DNA from: Siphonodentalium dalli
Taxonomy: Eukaryota; Mollusca; Scaphopoda; Gadilida; Siphonodentaliidae
NCBI GenBank assembly: GCA_032622095.1
Contig: CP136066.1
Location: 191,014,816 to 191,078,815 of the forward strand
Length of the DNA: 64,000 nucleotides
Reading direction: 5' to 3'
Part shown: one piece after another, positions 56,927-64,000 of the stretch
Layout: every line of letters begins with the position of its first letter
Numbering within the stretch: position 1 is the stretch's first letter
Program-made: the position numbers and the translations under genes
The notes under the pieces: generated by a model
Told to the model about the DNA's origin: nothing
What the model saw: the letters and a program-made list of their open reading frames with translations, nothing else
The model's database searches: none

Positions 56927-59900
56927 GAGGAGCGGCCAAATCCAAAAAGGGCCTTAGTTTTCGAGATACCCCTACCCTCGGTAGAACAAGTTGAAACCAA
57001 CTTTTTCTGAAAGGTAAATATATATCATTTATGAAAATGATTCTTGGCCTTGCCGGAATTGGTGGCAGCTATGTATGGCAAGACTATTTGTGAAGGTACC
57101 TACCGAAAAATAAGCCTGTTTTCAGCGGTTGGCCAGCTATACACAATTGGTTAAAAGTTAAGCACAACACCAAAAGCAGAATGTTCTATTTGTTATTATG
57201 GGGTACATGGTGATACTAGATCGGAGCGTTGTTATTTTTTCTGGTTTGTTTGAGATTTCACGACGTCATGGTGGAGAATGTAACGTTATGCGTCAAAACA
57301 TCATGACGATTCAGAGAAACTGTCGCCCGTCAACTCTGTACAAAACTAGCACGCTGAATTGAGCTTATCTTATCATATATGTTTGGAAAGAATGGAGTAT
57401 TTGCTAACCCTCCCCCCAATGTCATAAAATGCTAAATATAGCCATCGCCGGGGATTGGATCCCAGAATGATAGAATAGTGCGTAGTATTTCCTTTTACTT
57501 AGTGTAGAACACACATAACAAGTGTAAAATGCAAATTTCCAACCATATTCACTATTAGATAAGTATCAAACTCCAAGATGGCGTCCAATATGGCATTCAG
57601 TTTTTATTTTAAGACTTAGTGAAGCAACATACGAAAAATCATGAAAAGGAACGTCCCAAGTGGTAAAATGTATATTATTTTAATGACCATATAGAATAGT
57701 ATTTCATATGAAACATTAGTTTCACCATTAATACATCTTATCAATTGGAAAAATAAAAGTAAAAAATTTATTCCGCCGTTCAATGTCATAAAATTCGAAC
57801 CAAAGTTGTCGCTTGGGATTGGAACCACGAATGATCGCATAATGCGCAGTATTTTGTTTTATTAAATGTAGAATACACATGCAAATTGGCCAGAGAAATT
57901 GCCATCCAAATTTTTTATTAAAAGAGTATCATAATCGAAGATGGCGTTCAATATGGCGGCCAATTTTTAATTCCAAGACTTAGTGAACGGACATACGACA
58001 AATTCAGAAAAGGAATGTCCCCAGTGGTATATTATATATAATTGTACTGACTACATAGCATATTTCATATCAAACATTAGATTCAGCATTGATCTTTATT
58101 ATCAATTGATAAAATAATTAGACAAAAACTTTATCACCCCAACAGTCACAAACTTCTACACAAATGGGCCACTGTGGATTGTAGTACAGGCCAAATAGAA
58201 ATGAGCATACATTTTGGATTTCATTTGTGCTGAATACGATAAAGAAACAAAAAGTTTGAAGTCACACCCACTATTGCGCCATAATGGCGGCCAATATGGC
58301 ATTTAAGTTTAATGTCAAAACGTCTCATGTGTTGTATTGTTAGCATATTGGTGTTTATGCAAATAAATCGTATCGTATCGTTTAGTGCGACATAATTATG
58401 TTAGAACCACACTCGCTATAAGATGGATCTCAAAATACAGGATGGCATCCCATAATTTAGATGTAATTTCAATTTTGCGAAGAAGTACAACAGCCAGAAA
58501 AAAGACTTCCTTTTGTGATGCTTTGCGCTGGATTTGTTGTTGAAGTGCCAGTTGTTTTTTCAACAACCGTTCAAATGGTTTGTTTGCTCTGGTGCCGATA
58601 GTCGATAAGTTAACTTTTCAATAATACTATTTTGGAATAGAATAACATTAACATATATGTTATCTTCATAAAGATGAGCAACATTTGCCTTTATCATTCA
58701 TTAAAATTACATGGCTCTGATGGCTTACCATTCAATTAACGTTCAGTGACTAAAGGTTATACATGTCTCCAGTGACGACATGTTTATAGAGACAGATGGA
58801 TCTGAGAAATACAATTATTATTCCCATATTTTCATTTAATATGAGTCATACAATGTGATTCTATACATTCACAGCAATGGGCACTTGAGCATGGCATGTC
58901 CAGGTTTTCTTGAGAAACAAAAATGACTATTCTGGGTGAACAAGAACACAACACTATACACCAGTGATTTTTAGTTGATTACATCACATTGAATTACACT
59001 CAGTTACTTGTATCCCCATAAATCACTAGATCGACGACGAAGGTGTTATAAATCCCGATCAGTAACACTGATATGAGGTCCATGTTAAGTGAAAACAACT
59101 TTCGAATATCTGCAAGTTTGGGGGTAGGTGGCTTATGTGTGGACTGAGTATATTGCTTCCGCGGTAAGATCGGCGCTGTCTTTCCGCCACCCATAAGAAT
59201 ACAATGTATGTTGTGACATGGCCTAGTCGCCATAGACCAAACCGTAAACACAATTTGGATATCTATATATCAATACTAATGACGAGTGTCTATTGTGAAT
59301 TGCCTTATGCCTGTCGCCATTTCAATTGTGTTAATAGCCTACAGATTTTCATTACTTACCATTTTATCCATTTCAAATGCCACCAGACTCAAAAGAACCG
59401 TGGATAAAACAAACGTTTTAGTGACATTCTGGTTTTCTTGTGAGTTGCGTGATTATGATTAGAATCTAACCGCAATCTTAAATGCAACACCAATGTGCAT
59501 GTTCAATGGAGATTATCGCACTATGACCTATGTATCAATAAAATGTATTAGCATGAGAGATTGCTATGCATGTATAGTCAGGACTCACGTCCCTAAGAAC
59601 TAATACAGATATGATATCCGCCGGAGACTAGTCGGGACTAAAATATCAATGTACGGAAAAACATGCACATCAAGCAACATATGGCAAGAACAACTTATAT
59701 TCATAGGTATGCGGTGTTGCTTTCTTGTTTGACGCTGAGCCGAAACTCGAACGATTATACAAAGCAGCAACCTCTCGATCACTATAACGCCTATTTATAA
59801 ACCATTGTACGCTGATTGCATTATATGGACATTGTGGTCCCATGTTGTGTCATTAAAGCGCATTTTGTGTGCGCGATGATGAATTTCGTGTATCGTTAAT

Positions 59901-61318
59901 GGGTAGTTACTATGATGTGTGAACTTTGATTGCTCGTGGATTCATATCCAACTTTGGCAAAACCAGAGATCGATAAGATATCTTATTTACTGGATTTTAA
60001 AATGTATGCCATTTTTGTTTTTTGCGTTACTGCATAAAACAACAGATGGTGATTCTGTTATTTAATGTTTCATGTGGCCAAAACTAGCAATATGTTAGTA
60101 TTGAACATTACAACATCACTTCGTACCGCATAGAGTGCATGATTATTTCTAACGGTCAATGACCATCCTCTATTATTACCAGTTGTCTACATATTGTTTA
60201 TTCTTTACTTACTTAACGTCCCAAAATGACATCAAATGTGTCAAACAATAGTCAAATGTGCATTGGAGATCAATACACGATACACGATTCGGCAAATTAA
60301 ACTATTTAAGTCATTCTTGGAATTTCACTAAGTGTTTTTTATTTTTGGTAGGTTTGTCTTTCTCCAAATATTTGATATAAAGTTCCTAATAATTGTTAAA
60401 CAAAACAACCTAAACATTCAACAAATTCAAATTTCCATCCAGCATTAATCCTGGCGTCACACCTGTGTCATAGCTAAGGGTGTGACATTTGGAACCTGAT
60501 GTAGGATACCACCAAACCAATGGAAAGACACGGCGTACCCGCCCTTACGGAGCTGATCGACCAATTATGGAAGTTAATTTGAGACAATCACGTCAAAGCT
60601 TTATCTGAAAAAAATGTTGTCTTACCACCATCACTCAAACACAACATATCGACGTCTAATATAAACACACAATCTAAACAATATATCGCTTCAAACTGCC
60701 GTATGATACATTTTGACCGACTTCCGTATTCATTGTTCGCAGGCGATGGCTATACTCAGCATTTTATGACATTGGGGGAGGGGTAAGTTTTTTCAAATTA
60801 ATTACAATATTTGTAGGGATAGGGTAATAAAATTAATACCTTCGGGTAGAAACTACTCCATTCTTTCCAAACATATATGACAAGATAAGCTGAATCCAGC
60901 GTGCTAGTTTTGTACAGAGTTGACGGGCGACAGTTTCTCTGAATCGTCATGATTTTTTGACGCATAACGTTACATTCTCTACCATGACGTCGTGAAATCT
61001 CAAACAAACCAGAAAAAATAAGAACGTTCGAATCTAGTATCACCATGTACCACATAATAACAAATAAAACGTTCTGTTTTTGGTGATGTGCTTAACTTTT
61101 AACCAATTGTGTATAGCTGGCCAACCGCTGAAAACAGGCTAATTTTTCGGTAGGGTACCTTCACAAATAGTCTTACCATACATAGCTGCCACCAATTCCG
61201 GCAAGGCCAAGAATCATTTCCATAAATGATATATATTTACCTTCCAGAAAAGGTTGGTTTCAACTTGTTCTACCGAGGGTAGGGGTATCCGACCACTTTT
61301 GGCGTTTGGCCGCTCCTC
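56927..61318. mobile_element. 4.4-kb element with ~0.5-kb terminal inverted repeats
   Basis: It is bounded by TA (56925 and 61319). Ends are GAGGAGCGGCCAAA and its inverse. The left arm (56927-57450) and right arm (60742-61318) are reverse complements with modest divergence. Shared blocks include CCCTACCCTCGGTAGAACAA, GGTGGCAGCTATGTATGG, CAGCGGTTGGCCAGCTATAC, GACGATTCAGAGAAACTGTC and TGTCATAAAATGCT. The interior has no transposase frame. TA duplication suits Tc1/mariner, but the long arms suggest another foldback-type family. Confidence 0.8.
57451..58300. repeat. ~364-bp tandem repeats inside the 4.4-kb element
   Basis: GGGATTGGATCCCAGAATGA (57451) recurs as GGGATTGGAACCACGAATGA (57815), each followed in order by GCGTAGTATT/GCGCAGTATT, AAGATGGCGTYCAATATGGC, ACTTAGTGAA, ACATACGA and a TTATCAATTG block. 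A third, more diverged copy starts near 58170. Confidence 0.75.
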
Positions 61319-62004
61319 TATAGTGATCATCTATTTGATCTGCTATTAACATGTGTGAAATGTAACTTCATAATAAGCATTTGAGTTCGCCATTCAGTTT
61401 TAGTCCACAATGTGATGAATTTAATATAATCCGAAGTGACACACATCCCGCGTAGTCCGGTGACGGTGGTCAAATGTCATCAGATAGTTTTGCGCGGACT
61501 TTATACCACATAGACTTGAGCATGGAACAATAAAGAGCGTTTATCGTCAGTGTATTCCTGATATGGTAACAAAAAAGAGCGTTTACATAACCTGGGTGAG
61601 ACACTTTGTGAATGGTTAACTTTATTTTTCGAAACAAATTAAGAGTTACAAATGAACAGGAATCCTTCTTTCTGCACATGTATAATTTATTATTCTGTAA
61701 AATTTCCTGAACATTCCTCTCCAGAATAATAATATACCATTCCAACCTGTAATGACAGAATCCAACTAGTAAATAAAGATTTAATGTTGAGTTTGTTTAC
61801 ATTGTGTCGGTCCTTTATATTGCTCGTTTCTTTTATATATCATCGAGTGTTAGTTATTTTCCGACTTTGAGTCTCAATAACGGTTGAATATCTGTGATAT
61901 ATAATTGTCACACCCAGCTTTCTAACGCTTGGGTCAATTAAACATTAGGCAATATATCCTTGTGTAAATATATATATATATATACGCTGCATTATTTCTG
62001 TTCT
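61319..62004. other. Intergenic; one inverted short dispersed repeat
   Basis: At 61528-61575 the reverse complement of the 39743-39815 repeat is present. A short TA tract lies at 61967-61984. No credible gene was found. Confidence 0.5.
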
Positions 62005-62155
62005 CGTGAAAATAGGCTAGGCACAATAGGGGCTTATTTTATAATTGAGCGAAATAAGCTCATATTGGCATTATTCGAAAACTCATAATGGGCCAATGGG
62101 ACTAAACGCTTGTTATTATAACCGCTCTATATGGTACAATTTCCATATGAAATAA
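62005..62155. mobile_element. MITE, family C, copy 2
   Basis: TGTTCTCGTGAAAATAGGCT, GGGGCTTATTTTATAATTGA, then GCGAAATAAGCTCATATTGG, ending TTTCCATATGAAATAA. Same layout as 28655-28845. A family A copy begins at 62156, directly next to it. Confidence 0.55.
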
Positions 62156-62465
62156 CAGCCTGTTCTCCCAAAAACTTGCACATTATATGTTTATAATAAA
62201 AACTTGGTTTAGGTAGATAATTTGCCTACAATCACCTCATTTATGGTCGATAATATGCTGCAAATGAGTCAATTATCGACTCATAATGAGGCGATTCTAA
62301 GCAGATTATGTGCGGACAATGATACAGATGAACCAACTCATGACTTGTCAGGTGTACGCTCTTTATCCGGCGCCATATAAGGAATTAACGGCTATGGATC
62401 CATTATATGCTTATCTCAGAATCAAATAATGACATTACGTACTTATAGTGAACCCAGACTATTGG
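62156..62465 (+). mobile_element. MITE, family A, copy 4
   Basis: CAGCCTGTTCTCCCAAAAAC then TTGCACATTATATG, with GGTCGATAATATGCTG, GAGGCGATTCTAAGCAGATT and GGTGTACGCTCTTTA blocks in family order. It is directly next to the family C copy, so the two may form one composite insertion. Confidence 0.7.
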
Positions 62466-63568
62466 ACTACATCAATATCATATGCTTTCGATAGTCTGAA
62501 ACATTCCGATATATAGCCTTGGTTACAACCGGCTTTTCCCGCAGTGCGTTTGACGCCACAACACGTGTCGCATTCAGAATTATCGACCTATTACTATATT
62601 ATGAGTTGTCTTGATATAAGTAAAGTCGGATTTAGGAAAGGTTTTTCAACAATAATGGACCACACATATAATGACTTTCCGTTTCCAGGGCTTTCGCATA
62701 GATTGGTGACTTCGGGTATAACAGGTCGATGTCTGAAATGTATAATGAATATGCATGCATAGTCGTGTCAAATCCTTTATTAAGAGTCGGTGGCAACATT
62801 TCAGACGCACTTAAGTGTCAATCTGGTGTTTTTCAGTGAGAAATTGAAATATATTAGATCAATATACCAATGAATTCATATTCCTAAAGCCAATAATTGT
62901 AGTAAAACTGGTATAAATGTCTGCTCTTGAAGACGAATAGAGCCGTGCATGTATAGTCTAATATACATATCCAGAGAATTGTATTCATGTATATCCATGT
63001 ACATGTATGGTGCAGCAAATAGAAATGTTCTTTAAAACCGTTTAAAGGTACACAATCCGATTCAATGGTCCCCATATCATCGAGATTCCAACAAGTACAC
63101 AATTTCTTGAATATTTCCTGTCAAACTCTCCAATGACCTACATGGAAAATGGTTGTTTTTATTTTGTTTAATAATTAGAACATATGTCTCAATTTGGGAG
63201 GGTCAACAGGTGTTGTAATAGTACAGTGTCACTGTGACATACATTGGTTATAGAGGATACTAATTTTCCCCTTCAAATTGATACATGTAGTTTGAAACTG
63301 AGATTGTTTGAAATTCACGAATGGGGCGCCTTCTTGGGGTATGAACATTATTTAAGTACGTCTATGAAGGATATTATAACTACTGGTATGGCTAGGTTCA
63401 GATGTAGTAGACACTACATACCCATTACATGTACAGCACATGGAACGAAGCCAGTAACTCACAATATTGTAACATGTGCAGCGGAGATAATGTTGCCGAC
63501 GAATACCATTATACAATGAAAGGTGACGCTATTTATGTTCGCTGTGAAGACGATTTATACTTTTGTCA
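62466..63568. other. Intergenic, nothing recognised
   Basis: The plus-strand frames at 62544-62762 and 63244-63519 show no domain or transposon motif. Confidence 0.4.
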
Positions 63569-63931
63569 TTAAAGGGGTACTGTACAACAAATCCATCCAT
63601 TTATGAGACCATCTCCTTTTATATTCAACAGAATATATGCATCAAATGCATGAACTTGAGCCACGTATTAGTGTAAAAATACACCTATGTGTTATATGAA
63701 CGATGCAAACAACATGTTAATTATAAAATGAAAATGAAATTTATGACTCCAGCCATTTATTCATTTCCATTATAGTCACCGTACCCTGTTGTTTGTATCG
63801 ATCATAGAACACATGAGTGTATTTTGAACCAATCCAGGGCTCAAATTCATTCATTTGTTGCACATATTCTGTTGGGTACAGAAGGAGATGGTCCCATAAA
63901 TGTCCGGATTTAGTGTAAAGTACCCCTTTAA
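63569..63931. mobile_element. TTAA-flanked MITE, family B, intact copy
   Basis: TTAA at 63569 and 63928 with inverted ends of about 85 bp: AGGGGTACTGTACAACAAAT at the left, inverse of AGGGGTACTTTACACTAAAT at the right. Both continue through GGGACCATCTCCTT-type and AATATATGCA-type blocks. 363 bp. It is the reference for the interrupted copy at 17332-18837. Confidence 0.85.
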
Positions 63932-64000
63932 CAAGTCATCCTAACTTGACACATCATATCCAATGACGCTGAATTTTCAATACCGTACGCAAATTGTGTG

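Noticed and set aside
57550-58300. AAGATGGCG motifs as possible YY1 sites
   Set aside because: They repeat because they lie in a 364-bp tandem unit of a non-coding element; no promoter context.

Overview
The window is animal genomic DNA, AT-rich and dominated by transposable-element debris. One gene is clearly intact: a single-exon Toll-like receptor (TLR) at 30501-32912. Ectodomain-TM-TIR architecture, an apparent 5'UTR intron, degenerate CR1/L2-type LINEs, Helitron, hAT and PIF/Harbinger remnants, and Helitron-derived elements with central tandem repeats (a design best known from bivalves) suggest an invertebrate. A mollusc or other lophotrochozoan is my guess; the sequence does not prove it.

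Layout. 0-8 kb: tandem-repeat country. It holds a Helitron-type element with ~130-bp central repeats (1.2-1.8 kb), a ~17-bp minisatellite in a duplicated block (2.2-3.0 kb), LINE scraps (3.5-4.2 kb) and a GC-rich repeat array that switches orientation (6.4-7.7 kb), whose edge recurs inverted at 0.4 kb. 8-10.4 kb: a 5'-truncated, dead LINE on the minus strand with its 3' tail. 11-15 kb: short tandem repeats, a ~715-bp foldback and a long TA tract. 17.3-20.4 kb: a TTAA-flanked MITE interrupted by a 1.14-kb hAT element with a perfect 8-bp target duplication, then two tandem ~0.87-kb units, each carrying a possible terminal exon on the minus strand. 25.1-27.1 and 40.0-42.1 kb: two copies of one ~2-kb terminal-inverted-repeat element with 3-bp target duplications. 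29.2-29.9 kb: another hAT element.

30.2-33.1 kb: the TLR gene. Its upstream 220 bp is a repeat also found at 23.8 kb, and a foldback MITE sits directly behind its poly(A) signals. 33.4-34.9 kb: two Helitron-type elements placed end to end, with 122-bp central repeats. 35.4-37.5 kb: nested inverted-repeat elements. 43.6-44.85 kb: a deletion-bearing 28S rRNA pseudogene on the minus strand, enclosed by inverted repeats of a mobile-element type. 47.2-51.3 kb: a graveyard of a Harbinger-like N-terminal fragment, a Helitron helicase pseudogene and a Harbinger transposase pseudogene. 51.3-56.9 kb: no recognisable coding content. 56.9-61.3 kb: a 4.4-kb element with ~0.5-kb inverted termini. 62-64 kb: further MITEs.

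The genes do not form a pathway. The biological picture is one innate-immune receptor gene whose flanks are built from mobile DNA. All other recognisable coding sequence is transposon-derived and broken, apart from two possible duplicated exons and one orphan ORF.
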